64,000 nucleotides of DNA from CAVYHX01 sp963768415 (GTDB taxonomy: Bacteria > Pseudomonadota > Gammaproteobacteria > UBA9214). Both the position numbers and the translations under genes were made by a program. The stretch covers positions 42,639 through 106,638 of the forward strand of contig CAVYHX010000027.1 in NCBI GenBank assembly GCA_963768415.1, in the 5' to 3' direction. The notes beneath the pieces were generated by a model. The model had not been told where the DNA came from. It did not search any database and saw nothing but the letters and a program-made list of their open reading frames with translations. Positions 49,041 through 58,828 of this stretch are shown in pieces (position 1 is the first letter of the stretch; every line of letters begins with the position of its first letter).

Positions 49041-50845
49041 ATGACAAACCGCCGCAACATTCGCAATTTTTCCATCATTGCACACATTGACCATGGCAAG
49101 TCCACGCTGGCGGACCGTTTTATCCAGACCTGTGGCGGCCTGAGTGAACGCGAAATGGAGGAGCAGGTGCTGGATTCCATGGATCTGGAGCGGGAGCGCG
49201 GTATTACCATCAAGGCGCAAAGCGTCGCATTGAATTACCGCGCCCTGTCGGGCGAGATCTATCAGCTCAATCTTATCGACACACCGGGGCATGTGGACTT
49301 CTCCTATGAGGTCTCGCGGTCACTGGCAGCCTGTGAAGGCGCGCTGCTGGTTGTCGATGCCGCCCAGGGAGTGGAGGCGCAGAGTGTCGCGAACTGTTAT
49401 ACCGCCATTGACCAGGGGCTGGAGGTGCTGCCGGTTCTCAACAAGATCGACCTGCCCGCGGCCGATCCGGAGCGGGTGATCAAGGAAATCGAGGAGATCA
49501 TCGGGCTCGAGGCTGAAGATGCGGTGCGTGTCAGTGCCAAGACCGGTATTGGCGTCATCGAGCTGCTGGAAGAGCTGGTTAAGAAAATACCGCCACCGGC
49601 CGGTGATGCAGAAGCTCCGTTGAAGGCGCTGATCGTGGACTCCTGGTTCGATAATTATGTCGGCGTGGTTTCCCTGGTGCGGCTGGTGGATGGACGCCTG
49701 TCGAGGCGCGACAAGATCCGTGTCATGTCGACCGGGCGCAACTTCCAGGTGGAAAAACTCGGCATATTCACCCCCAAGCCGGTGGAGCGCGAGACGCTGG
49801 AGGCGGGTGAGGTCGGGTTTCTGATCGCGGGTATCAAGGACATTGAAGGCGCACCGGTGGGTGATACCCTGACCCATGTCAGCATGCCGGCTGCAGACTC
49901 GCGCTGCCCGGATTCAAGGCGATCCAGCCGAATGTGTTTGCCGGCCTGTACCCGGTCAGTTCCGATGACTATGAAGACCTGCGCGATGCCCTGCAGAAGT
50001 TGCGCCTGAATGATGCCGCGCTGCATTACGAACCCGAAACCTCACAGGCGCTGGGCTTTGGTTTCCGCTGCGGCTTTCTGGGTATGCTGCACATGGAGAT
50101 TGTGCAGGAACGACTCGAGCGCGAGTATGACCTGGATCTCATTACCACCGCGCCCACCGTTATCTATGAAGTACTCACGACCAGGGGCGAAGTGCTGAAG
50201 ATTGATAATCCCGCAAGTCTGCCGCCACCGAACCAGATGGAGGAAATCAGGGAGCCGATCATCGAGGCCAATATTCTGGTGCCGCAGGATTACCTGGGCA
50301 ATGTGATCAACCTGTGTATCGAGAAGCGCGGGGTGCAGAAAAACCTGCAGTATCTGGGCAACCAGGTGTCCCTGACCTACGAGATTCCCATGAGCGAGAT
50401 CGTGCTGGATTTTTTTGACCGGCTAAAATCCGTGAGTCGTGGCTATGCATCGTTTGATTACCACTTCCTGCGTTTTCAGTCCGCCGCGCTGGTGAAGCTC
50501 GATATCCTGATCAACGGTGAACGTGTTGACGCGCTGTCGGTCATCGTGCATCAACAGGTCTCACAGTCACGCGGCAGGGCGCTGGCTGCGAAAATGAAGG
50601 AGCTGATTCCGCGCCAGATGTACGAAGTCGCGATCCAGGCCGCGATCGGAACACAGATTATCGCCCGCACTACAGTCAAGGCGCTGCGCAAGAATGTGAC
50701 CGCAAAATGCTACGGCGGCGACATAAGCCGCAAACGCAAGCTGCTGGAGAAGCAGAAGGCAGGCAAGCGGCGAATGAAGCGGTTCGGCAAGATAGAGATT
50801 CCCCAGTCGGCATTTCTGGCGGTTTTGCGGGTTGATAATGATTGA
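49041..50845 (+). CDS. lepA: Elongation factor 4 (LepA), one frameshift
   Basis: About 600 residues when joined. The GTPase domain has [49 protein letters not shown] and [13 protein letters not shown]. The frame breaks near 49900, within the expected [20 protein letters not shown], and resumes to the C-terminus with [20 protein letters not shown] and [20 protein letters not shown]. It promotes back-translocation and ribosome rescue under stress. A single missing base is the likely cause, since the protein is otherwise fully conserved. Confidence 0.95.
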
Positions 50846-50913
50846 CCGCCACAAGACGCATATAATGCCAGCCTGGCCCAGCCGGGCAGGTATCATAATC
50901 AAGCGAGGCACAC

Positions 50914-51741
50914 ATGAATTTTGATTTTCCGACAATCCTGGTCGCAGCCACCCTGTTGACGGGGCTGGCATGGGCTGCCGATGCGCTGGTGTGGGCGCCG
51001 CGCCGCCGCAGGGAGGCCGGCCGGCTGTTGCAGGCCGGTGCGGACGACACCTCCGCGCAGTATCTCGGAGCGCTGAAAGAACCGACCTGGATTGAGTATT
51101 GCAAATCCTTCTTCCCGGTCATACTCGCGGTATTGCTGCTGCGCTCCTTCCTGGTCGAGCCCTTCCGCATCCCTTCCGGATCCATGATGCCGACGCTGCT
51201 GGTCGGGGATTTCATTCTGGTGAACAAGTACAGTTACGGCATCCGTCTGCCGGTGATAGATATGAAGGTAATCGATATCGGTAAACCTGAACGGGGTGAT
51301 GTTGTGGTGTTTCGCTACCCGAAGGATGAATCGGTCGATTACATCAAGCGCGTGGTTGGACTGCCCGGTGATCGTATTGCCTATCGCGACAAGATCGTAT
51401 ATATCAACGGAGAGCCTGCCGGCCAGATGCCGGCTGGCGTGTATATCGGCAAAGGCTCCGGCGTTTCGATGTCAGGCGCCAGCGAACGGCTTGAGCAGCT
51501 GGGTGATGCCAGGCACCAGATCCTGGTTATGCCGCGCACTCCGGGGCTGGATAGCGAATACATTGTCAGGGAGGACGAGTATTTCGTGATGGGCGACAAC
51601 CGGGATAACAGTAACGACAGTCGTTACTGGGGTGCGGTGCCCGAGGCAAATCTGGTGGGCAGGGCATTCCGTGTCTGGATGAACTGGGATACGGCTAACG
51701 GGGGTGTCGACTGGCAGCGGATCGGCATGAAAATTCAATAG
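50914..51741 (+). CDS. lepB: Signal peptidase I
   Basis: 275 residues. Two N-terminal membrane segments (about 8-27 and 65-80) precede the catalytic domain: FRIPSGSMMPTLLVGDFILV with Ser90 and DYIKRVVGLPGDRI with Lys145, the Ser/Lys dyad. GDNRDNSNDSRYWGAVP is the box E region. It removes signal peptides from exported proteins. lepA-lepB-(DUF4845)-rnc-era is a classic order. Confidence 0.96.
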   Translation: MNFDFPTILVAATLLTGLAWAADALVWAPRRRREAGRLLQAGADDTSAQYLGALKEPTWIEYCKSFFPVILAVLLLRSFLVEPFRIPSGSMMPTLLVGDFILVNKYSYGIRLPVIDMKVIDIGKPERGDVVVFRYPKDESVDYIKRVVGLPGDRIAYRDKIVYINGEPAGQMPAGVYIGKGSGVSMSGASERLEQLGDARHQILVMPRTPGLDSEYIVREDEYFVMGDNRDNSNDSRYWGAVPEANLVGRAFRVWMNWDTANGGVDWQRIGMKIQ

Positions 51742-51763
51742 GGAAAAGGTGCGAGGAAATACT

Positions 51764-52129
51764 ATGCAATCATTAAAACGGCAACAAGGTATGACGGCAA
51801 TTGGCTGGTTGATCGTATTGGCCCTGATCGGTTTCTTTGTATTACTGACGCTGAGAATGCTCCCGTCCTATCTCGAATACTTCAAGGTATCTTCCTCGCT
51901 GGATTCGCTCGAGAAAGAAACACTCTCCACGCCCGAGGAGATCAGGAAGCTGCTCGGCCGCCGTTTTGAAATCAGTTATGTCGAAACGATCAAGCCCAAG
52001 GATGTGGTAATAAGAAGCGGTGGTGCAGCCTGGAATGTCACGGCCAAATATGATTCGCGGGTACATCTTTTTGCCAACATCGATGTCGTCATGGCCTTCG
52101 AAAAACAGGTCAGGGTTAACAGGCGTTGA
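51764..52129 (+). CDS. DUF4845 protein
   Basis: 121 residues from the ATG at 51764, preceded by GCGAGGAAAT. One N-terminal membrane helix (GMTAIGWLIVLALIGFFVLL) resembles a pilin-like start and is followed by a small periplasmic domain (KVSSSLDSLEKETLSTPEEI). DUF4845 proteins are normally found between lepB and rnc; function unknown. Confidence 0.85.
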   Translation: MQSLKRQQGMTAIGWLIVLALIGFFVLLTLRMLPSYLEYFKVSSSLDSLEKETLSTPEEIRKLLGRRFEISYVETIKPKDVVIRSGGAAWNVTAKYDSRVHLFANIDVVMAFEKQVRVNRR

Positions 52130-52809
52130 CACGATCTCCGGAACCGTTACTGAAAATTCTCGGCTATGAATTCAAGGACCTGTCCCTGCTGCAGCAGGCA
52201 CTGACACATCGCAGCGCCGGCAGCAGGAACAACGAACGCCTGGAGTTTCTTGGAGATGCGATGCTGGGTTGCGTGATCGCCGGTGAACTGTATCGTCTTT
52301 ATCCCCGCGCCCGGGAGGGCGAACTCAGCCGCTTGCGTGCCAGTCTGGTCCGGGGCGAGTCACTGAAAAAGATCGCGCGTGACCTGGATATCGGGCAATA
52401 CCTGTACCTGGGACCCGGTGAGCGCAGAAGCGGGGGGCATGCCCGCAATTCGATTCTTTCCGATGCCGTCGAGGCGCTGTTTGGCGCAATCTATCTCGAC
52501 GCCGGTTTCGATGCCTGCAAAAAATGCATTCTTGCACTGTTCTCCGGGCGACTCGATGACCTGCCCGAGGGCGGGTCGCTGAAGGATCCCAAGACGCGCC
52601 TGCAGGAATATCTCCAGTCACGCCGTCTGCCGCTGCCGGAATATACCGTCACGGATGTCAATGGCGAGGCGCATAACCAGTCCTTCACTGTGCAGTGTCT
52701 GGTGGATGAAGCAGCAAATGTCGGTCCGACGCAGGGCCAGGGCAAGAGCCGCCGCAAGGCTGAACAAACGGCGGCCGAACTGATGTTGCAGCAGCTCGAT
52801 GGCGGGTAG
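52126..52809 (+). CDS. rnc: Ribonuclease III
   Basis: 227 residues from the TTG at 52126, which overlaps the previous stop (TTGA); no earlier ATG fits the family. The catalytic domain has the RNase III signature NERLEFLGDAMLG and SDAVEALFGAIYLDAG; the C-terminal double-stranded-RNA-binding domain has DPKTRLQEYLQSRRLPLPEY and GKSRRKAEQTAAELML. It processes rRNA and structured RNAs. Confidence 0.95.
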   Translation: MTRSPEPLLKILGYEFKDLSLLQQALTHRSAGSRNNERLEFLGDAMLGCVIAGELYRLYPRAREGELSRLRASLVRGESLKKIARDLDIGQYLYLGPGERRSGGHARNSILSDAVEALFGAIYLDAGFDACKKCILALFSGRLDDLPEGGSLKDPKTRLQEYLQSRRLPLPEYTVTDVNGEAHNQSFTVQCLVDEAANVGPTQGQGKSRRKAEQTAAELMLQQLDGG

Positions 52810-53710
52810 TGCCGTGAAGGCCGGCCACCATTGCGGCTATATCGCGCTCGTCGGGCGTCCGAATGTCGGGAAATCCACGCTACTGAACCGTATTCTGGGT
52901 CAGAAAATCAGCATCACGTCGCGCCGGCCACAAACGACGCGCCACCGGATTCTCGGCATAAAGACCGGTGCGTCTGTACAGGCGATCTATGTGGATACGC
53001 CCGGTATCCATGGCTATAGCGGGCGCGCCATGAACAGGCACATGAATCGCGCTGCCAGCAGTGCACTGCAGGATGTCGATGTCGTCGTGTTCATGGTTGA
53101 AGGATTGCGCTGGATGCCCGACGACGACCTGGTCCTGACTAAACTGCACCAGCTGAAGGTGCCGGTGATCCTGGCGGTCAACAAGGTGGACCAGCTGACC
53201 AGCAAGGAAAAACTATTGCCCGTACTGCAGGCGCTCGCGGAAAAGTATCCGTTTGAACAGATCATCCCTGTCTCCGCTACCCGTGGGGACAATATCGATG
53301 CGCTGGAGTCCTGCATTGAGTCATTATTGCCGGAAGCCCCGCCATTTTTTCCCGAAGACCAGGTCACCGATCGATCCGCACGTTTTCTGGTGGCGGAACT
53401 GGTGCGGGAGAAACTGTTCCGCAATCTCGGCAAGGAGTTGCCATACGGCCTGTCGGTTGAAATCGAGCAGTATCATGACGAACCCCGCATTACCAGCATT
53501 CATGCGCTGATCTGGGTGGAGCGCCAGAGTCAGAAGAACATAGTGATCGGCAAACAGGGGCGTGTACTCAAGGAAGTCGGGACCCAGGCCCGCAGGGACA
53601 TCGAGGCAATGCTGGGCAACAAGGTCAACCTGAAGCTGTGGGTCAAGGTGAAAGAAGGGTGGGCGGATAACGAGCAGGCGCTGCGCAGTCTGGGATATAC
53701 TGAGGACTGA
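52799..53710 (+). CDS. era: GTPase Era
   Basis: 303 residues. G motifs: YIALVGRPNVGKSTLLNRIL (G1), ITSRRPQTTRHR (G2), YVDTPGIHG (G3), ILAVNKVDQL (G4), PVSATRGDN (G5). The C-terminal KH domain has IVIGKQGRVLKEVGTQARRD. It is needed for 30S subunit assembly. Its ATG lies inside the rnc 3' end (11-base overlap). Confidence 0.96.
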   Translation: MAGSAVKAGHHCGYIALVGRPNVGKSTLLNRILGQKISITSRRPQTTRHRILGIKTGASVQAIYVDTPGIHGYSGRAMNRHMNRAASSALQDVDVVVFMVEGLRWMPDDDLVLTKLHQLKVPVILAVNKVDQLTSKEKLLPVLQALAEKYPFEQIIPVSATRGDNIDALESCIESLLPEAPPFFPEDQVTDRSARFLVAELVREKLFRNLGKELPYGLSVEIEQYHDEPRITSIHALIWVERQSQKNIVIGKQGRVLKEVGTQARRDIEAMLGNKVNLKLWVKVKEGWADNEQALRSLGYTED

Positions 53711-53737
53711 TTTCAACCGCTGAACCCGTGTAACCGA

Positions 53738-54490
53738 ATGACGACCCGATCCCGCATTAATCTCGAACCTGCCTGGATACTGCACCACTATCCCTACCGG
53801 GATTCCAGCCTGTTGCTGGAGGTGTTTACCCGCGCGCACGGCCGTATCGGACTGGTTGCGCGCGGCGCGCGCTCCGCTAAAACGCGCTGGCACAGCCAGT
53901 TGCAAATGCTGCGGCCCCTGCTGCTGTCGTGGAGCATGCGTGGTGAGCTGGGTACGCTGACCGGTGTGGACACGCGCGGCATGGCCAGGCATTTTTCCGG
54001 GAAGCAGGTGCTCAGCGCCTGTTATCTGAATGAATTGCTGATGCGCCTCCTGACGCGGCATGATCCCCATCCGGATCTGTTTGCCGCTTATGAGCAAGCG
54101 CTGTATGCGCTCGACACCGCCGAGGAACCTGCCTTGCGCCTGTTTGAAAAGCGGCTGCTGCAGGAACTGGGGTACGGGTTGCTGCTGGATCGCGAGGCGG
54201 AATCCGGATTGCCCGTCGTGCCTGGTGCCGTTTACGAATACCGGCTTGAGTCAGGCCCGGTCAGTTGCCTGCAGCAGGAGGCCGGCGGATTGTATCTTTG
54301 CGGATCGAGTTTGCTGGCGTTGCACCAGGACAATCTGACCGAGCCGGTCGCCTGCCGGGAAGCAAAGCATCTTATGCGTGCCGCACTGGCCCTGTATCTT
54401 GGCGGGCGCCCGCTTAAGACCCGTGAGGTGTTGCGGCAACTTGCCTCGCTGTCCCGCGCGCATGCCGGCATGCAGGCACGCGCGCACTGA
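53738..54490 (+). CDS. recO: DNA repair protein RecO
   Basis: 250 residues, intact. The OB-fold N-terminus PAWILHHYPYRDSSLLLEVF with HGRIGLVARGARSAK, the helical middle (LSACYLNELLMRLLTRHDPH) and the C-terminus KTREVLRQLASLSRAH are typical. It loads RecA with RecR. It follows era by 27 bases. Confidence 0.94.
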   Translation: MTTRSRINLEPAWILHHYPYRDSSLLLEVFTRAHGRIGLVARGARSAKTRWHSQLQMLRPLLLSWSMRGELGTLTGVDTRGMARHFSGKQVLSACYLNELLMRLLTRHDPHPDLFAAYEQALYALDTAEEPALRLFEKRLLQELGYGLLLDREAESGLPVVPGAVYEYRLESGPVSCLQQEAGGLYLCGSSLLALHQDNLTEPVACREAKHLMRAALALYLGGRPLKTREVLRQLASLSRAHAGMQARAH

Positions 54491-54517
54491 ACGCCGGACG
54501 GAATGGATTCCAGGGCT

Positions 54518-55256
54518 ATGGAAGCTGAACTGCTGCTTGGGTTGAATATCGACCACGTCGCCACACTGCGCGAGGCGCGCGGCACCCGCTATCCGGACCC
54601 GGTGCAGGCTGCGCTGGCGGCGTGAGCAGGCGGGTGCGGACAGCATCACGCTGCACTTGCGTGAAGATCGCCGGCATATCCAGGAGCGGGATGTCACCCT
54701 GCTCAGGGAAATCCTGCAAACGCGCATGAACCTGGAAATGGCGGTCACCGACGAGATGCTGGCATTCGCCGTGCGTATCCGTCCCGAGGATTGCTGCCTG
54801 GTGCCGGAACGGCGCGAGGAACTGACCACCGAGGGCGGACTGGATGTTGCCGGGCAGCTGCCCCGCATGCGGGAAGCCTGTGCGCGTCTCACGGAAGCCG
54901 GCGTCCGCGTGTCGCTGTTTATCGATGCCGATGCGGACCAGGTGGCCGCCGCCACCGAGTGCGGTGCCCCCTGTATCGAGATTCATACCGGGCACTTTGC
55001 CGATGCGGCGGACAAGCTGCAGCAGACCGACGAACTGGCACGGATTGTGGAGGCGGTCAGACTGGGTGTGGATAACGGCCTGACGGTGCATGCCGGGCAC
55101 GGCCTGAATTATCACAATGTACAGAGGATTGCCGCACTGCCGGATATTCGTGAGCTGAATATCGGTCACGCCATCATTGCGCGTGCGGTGTTCACCGGAC
55201 TGGCGCCGGCGGTTGCGGAAATGAAGCGCTTGATGCTTGCGGCGCGTGCGGGATGA
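54518..55256 (+). CDS. pdxJ: Pyridoxine 5'-phosphate synthase, one frameshift
   Basis: About 246 residues; ATG at 54518 ([20 protein letters not shown]), with an in-frame ATG at 54503 as alternative. An extra base near 54625 creates a false TGA (CTGGCGGCGTGAGCAGG); without it the chain continues [18 protein letters not shown]. Other motifs are [38 protein letters not shown] and [16 protein letters not shown]. It makes pyridoxine phosphate in vitamin B6 synthesis. Its TGA overlaps the acpS ATG. Confidence 0.93.
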
Positions 55257-55640
55257 TTTTCGGTATCGGCACGGACATCGTGCAGGTTGCGCGTATTCAG
55301 GCGAGTCCTGGACCAGTACGGCGAGCGCTTTGTGCGCCGCATCCTGGCGGATGCCGAGGTGGAGGATTACCGGGACACCATCCATCCCGCACGTTTTCTG
55401 GCGCGACGTTTCGCCGCCAAGGAGGCGCTGGCCAAGGCCTACGGTACCGGCTTTACCGACGGTCTGACCTTCACGGATATCGTGGTAAGTCATGATCCGG
55501 CCGGCAAGCCGGTCCTGCAGTTACAGGGCAGGGCGGCGGAACTGCGCCAGAAGATGGGCATAGGCGAGGATTTCGTCAGTATCTCGGATGAGAAGGAGTA
55601 TGCCGTTGCCTTTGTCACGCTGTTGAAAGCAGTCGTCTAG
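55253..55640 (+). CDS. acpS: Holo-(acyl-carrier-protein) synthase, one frameshift
   Basis: About 128 residues. [15 protein letters not shown] carries the Mg-binding Asp; a shift near 55300-55310 leads into [20 protein letters not shown], then [20 protein letters not shown] with the catalytic region Glu/Lys. The C-terminus [17 protein letters not shown] is standard. It transfers the phosphopantetheine arm to ACP. Last gene of the lepA-to-acpS run. Confidence 0.92.
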
Positions 55641-55691
55641 CTGCAATTCACCAGAATAAGCGCCCGCTCCCGCATCAGCACCGTAGCACCG

Positions 55692-55795
55692 TAGGGCGCA
55701 ATAGCGCAGCGTATTGCGCCGCATGCCAGCTCCCGCTCCCGCATCAGCACCATAGCACCGTAGGGCGCAATAGCGCAGCGTATTGCGCCGCATGC
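55692..55795. repeat. Two tandem 69-bp units with GCGCAATA palindrome
   Basis: Cores AGGGCGCAATAGCGCAGCG start at 55693 and 55762, 69 bases apart, with the shared spacer CCAGCTCCCGCTCCCGCATC and onward. This is the same core family as the 9.2 and 31.6 kb arrays, again with its own local spacer. Confidence 0.9.
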
Positions 55796-55966
55796 CAGCG
55801 CCAGCCCATGCCCGATTACCAACACACCCATCACCCGGGCGGAATATTCTTGTTTACCATATATCCACTCGAACGCACCGGAAATGATTTATTGGATCTT
55901 CCCCTGATTGAGTGGGTAACACATCAATATTAGACGCGACGCATCTCTTCTGATGGCAAGGCTGTT

Positions 55967-55988
55967 GGCCGAATGAATTCGGCCCTAC
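55967..55988. repeat. GGCCGAATGAATTCGGCC palindrome
   Basis: A near-perfect palindrome followed by CTAC. It shares the GAATGAATTCG...CCCTAC arm with the inner palindrome of the 39.6-kb element, so both belong to one dispersed family. Confidence 0.7.
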
Positions 55989-56000
55989 TCAATCAAACCT

Positions 56001-56036
56001 GTAGGGCGCAATAGCGCAGCGTATTGCGCCGAATGA
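56001..56036. repeat. Single copy of the GCGCAATA palindrome
   Basis: GTAGGGCGCAATAGCGCAGC followed by GTATTGCGCCGAATG, one more dispersed copy just upstream of the AT-rich methyltransferase region. Confidence 0.88.
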
Positions 56037-56312
56037 CTGCCTGCGCAGAATACACCGCAGGGTTATTACAATGTCGAGTGCATGCTCAGGTCTGTAATTA
56101 CCTGGGGTGGCCAGGTCGGTCTTTGCGGAACTTGCTGTGAGGCGCGTAGTATCAAAACCATGCCCCTGCTGAATGGTATCGGGATCAGCACGATGAGTCA
56201 GCTGGCAAAATGGACGGTCAAGTCGGAAAAGCTCCCGGTCTTCCAGCCAGGTGAAAAAACACTCTCCAGCAGACAATTGTAAACATGTGCAATTTATAAG
56301 AAGGGTGTTTCC

Positions 56313-56960
56313 ATGAGAGAAGAAAACCTGTCTTTGCGTGCCAAATACAATATTACGGCCATGTTTTATGACATATTGGATTATCCATGGGAGCGGATTT
56401 ACAGAGAATGGCGGCCATGGTTATTGGGTGATTTGCGTGGCAAGGTACTGGAAGCAGGAGTAGGAACAGGAAGAAACTTCCAGCACTATCATGAGAGTGT
56501 TGAATTAACAGGCATCGATCTAAGTGACATCATGCTGAGAAAAGCCGCTAAGAAGGTAAACAGGGCTAAATGCAGAATAGAACTTCTACATGATGATGCC
56601 AGCATTATGAAGCTGGTCGATTCGAATCAATATGACTGGATAATCTCCACCTTCCTTTGTTGTGTCATGCCGGATGAATTCCAGCCTATGGCATTGGAGC
56701 AGTTTAGCCGCGTTCTGAAACCGGGCGGAAAATTCAGATTGCTTGAAATGATCTATTCAAAAAACAGAAAAATAAGGAAGCGCCAGGAATTATTCACCCC
56801 TTTCGTTGAAAAAGTCTATGGCGCCAGATTTGACAGAAAAACAGTTCAATACATCGAAGAATCGGCTGATCTTGATATCATCGGTAAACGTTTTTTGAAA
56901 GATGATGTTTATCTGCTTATTGAGGGTGTCAAAAAAGGACGCTGCCGCGCTGCTTGTTGA
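56313..56960 (+). CDS. Class I SAM-dependent methyltransferase (UbiE-like fold)
   Basis: 215 residues. SAM-binding motif I is KVLEAGVGTGRNFQHYHE, followed by LTGIDLSDIMLRKA (motif with acidic Asp), a middle YDWIISTFLCCVMPDE and LKPGGKFRLLEMIYSKN. The N-terminus KYNITAMFYDILDYPWERIY resembles UbiE/COQ5 relatives that methylate lipids or quinones. Its base composition is clearly AT-richer than the neighbours, and repeats flank it on the left, suggesting recent acquisition. Substrate unknown. Confidence 0.85.
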   Translation: MREENLSLRAKYNITAMFYDILDYPWERIYREWRPWLLGDLRGKVLEAGVGTGRNFQHYHESVELTGIDLSDIMLRKAAKKVNRAKCRIELLHDDASIMKLVDSNQYDWIISTFLCCVMPDEFQPMALEQFSRVLKPGGKFRLLEMIYSKNRKIRKRQELFTPFVEKVYGARFDRKTVQYIEESADLDIIGKRFLKDDVYLLIEGVKKGRCRAAC

Positions 56961-57738
56961 TTGCAGTAATGCCACTGTCGGAGTGGCAGGACTCTATAAA
57001 GTCTAATCAACAGCAGTGGCTTTCATCCCTTTCTTTGCACCGTTTTTGCTGGTTCTGTATGCCGTGTCTTCGCCGAACCCGGTCTTACAGACTGAATCTA
57101 TGTGAGATTTCCCGAAAAGACGGGGCACGACCCATTCCACTCCTGCATTCGCTGGTTATATAAGCGATGACTTAACCAGAAAGAACGACCTGAAGCGGGC
57201 ATACTGCTAGTTATAATAGCCAAGAAAAATTATCTATTTAGCAAACTTTCAATTGATTATTAACGTGGTCTATGCCCGACTGTTACGATTGTTCTAAGGT
57301 GACTGAATAACCATCCGTATTTTCCATTCTGCTACGCAAGCTGTTGATGAAAGCAGGTGGGATTTTTCACAAGTTCATAATGAGAGTGCATGATTCACAA
57401 ATACATGCCTGTGTAAATCCTGATTCTCCCGTGTATTTATCTGGAAGTGAGTAATGGTCTAAATATACGGCCTTTGATTATGGAAAAACCGGATATAAAT
57501 ATAGCGTTCCTGGATCAGGTTGATGTAACATGCTCTGCCCCGCGGCGAGGTGCGAATAGATTATTACCAGTGACCGACTGCCAAAGTACCAAACTGCGTG
57601 CATTCTCTGTGTGTAATGACTGACGAAGTGCTCCGGCCGGTCCTGGGTAGATCAATCGTACTGTTTTTACATCAATCTGCCTAAGTCTGAAAACCGGCAG
57701 GGAATGTTGCCGAAACAAACGCAATGTATGGAGGATAT
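56961..57738. other. Long AT-rich noncoding region
   Basis: 778 bases between the methyltransferase and the phosphate transporter with no supported gene. A hairpin TGCCACT-GTCGG-AGTGGCA at 56970-56988 follows the methyltransferase stop and may help end its transcript, though no T tract follows. The far end (57690-57738) holds the GGAGGA ribosome site for the transporter. The composition stays AT-rich, matching the methyltransferase. Confidence 0.5.
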
Positions 57739-58779
57739 ATGGATGCTCTGGTGACGCTCGCTATTATAGCGGTCATCGTTGTGTTGGTATTCGATTACAC
57801 CAACGGATTTCATGACGCCTCCAACATCATCGCTACTGTTATTGCATCCCGGGCAATGACGCCTGTACAGGCCGTCATCATTGTTGCTACTTTTGAATTT
57901 CTGGGGCCGTTACTCGGCGGCACCGCGGTAGCCAACACCATAGGCAAGTTTGTCGATGTCGGCTCACTGCAATCACTGGACGCCGTGGCAATTATTCTGT
58001 GCGGCATCATCGGGGCCATTACCTGGAATATGGGGACATGGTGGTTCGGCATCCCGTCCTCATCGTCCCATGCCCTGGTGGGTGGTCTGGTTGGTGCCGT
58101 GGTGGTGTCAGCTGGTGTTGACCATGTGGCGTGGGGCTTTAGTGAGCTTGCCCAGGGCCATTTCACCGGGGTGACCAAGGTGCTCATTGCTCTGGTACTC
58201 TCACCGATTATCGGTTTCTGGGCCGGGTTCATGATCCACAGGCTAATGAAATTTCTGTTGCGGGCTGCAACACCTGTCGCGAACAAGTATTTGCGCCGTG
58301 TCCAGTTTTTCACGTCAGCCGGTCTCGCCTTCTCGCACGGTGCCAACGATGCCCAGAAAAGCATGGGGATCATCACGATGGTGCTGATGCTGGGCGGCTT
58401 CATCACGGAGTTCGAGGTACCTTTCTGGGTCATTCTTGCATGTGCCACCGCAATTACACTGGGCATTATGTCGGGTGGCTGGCGCATTGTCCGTACCGTT
58501 GGATTTGGCATTTACAAGGTGCGGCCGCTACATGCATTTGATGCGCAATTAACATCTGCATCAGTGATCTTCGCCGCCTCGATGATCGGCGCACCGGTGT
58601 CAACTACCCACGTGGTAAGCTCATCCATTATGGGAATTGGTGCATCGGAACGTCCCAGGGCGGTTCGTTGGGGAAAGGCCCGCGAGATTTTCAAGACATG
58701 GATAATCACAATACCCGGTTCTGCTACAGTGGCAATTGTCTGCTATTACCTGGTGCATCTGATAACGGGTGTAGCATAG
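57739..58779 (+). CDS. Inorganic phosphate transporter, PitA family
   Basis: 346 residues from the ATG at 57739, with GGAGGA just upstream (an in-frame ATG at 57724 is less well placed). About ten membrane segments. The PHO4/Pit signatures FDYTNGFHDASNIIATVIAS and the repeated GANDAQKSMGIITMVLM are clear, as is SSSHALVGGLVGAVVV in each half. It is a low-affinity phosphate (metal-phosphate) symporter. The DUF47 gene follows 49 bases downstream, the usual Pit accessory pair. Confidence 0.94.
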   Translation: MDALVTLAIIAVIVVLVFDYTNGFHDASNIIATVIASRAMTPVQAVIIVATFEFLGPLLGGTAVANTIGKFVDVGSLQSLDAVAIILCGIIGAITWNMGTWWFGIPSSSSHALVGGLVGAVVVSAGVDHVAWGFSELAQGHFTGVTKVLIALVLSPIIGFWAGFMIHRLMKFLLRAATPVANKYLRRVQFFTSAGLAFSHGANDAQKSMGIITMVLMLGGFITEFEVPFWVILACATAITLGIMSGGWRIVRTVGFGIYKVRPLHAFDAQLTSASVIFAASMIGAPVSTTHVVSSSIMGIGASERPRAVRWGKAREIFKTWIITIPGSATVAIVCYYLVHLITGVA

Positions 58780-58828
58780 GCCGTGGTTATACGTATCAAT
58801 AATCTTGCTGCAAGGCGGCTCCTTTTGC

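Larger units (their letters stand above)
55641..56312. other. Repeat-rich intergenic region
   Basis: 670 bases without a supported gene. It holds two tandem copies and one single copy of the GCGCAATA palindrome and one GGCCGAATGAATTCGGCC palindrome. After about 55850 base composition becomes AT-richer towards the methyltransferase gene. A reading frame at 56082-56282 has a plausible length but no recognised homology and no clear ribosome site. Confidence 0.6.
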
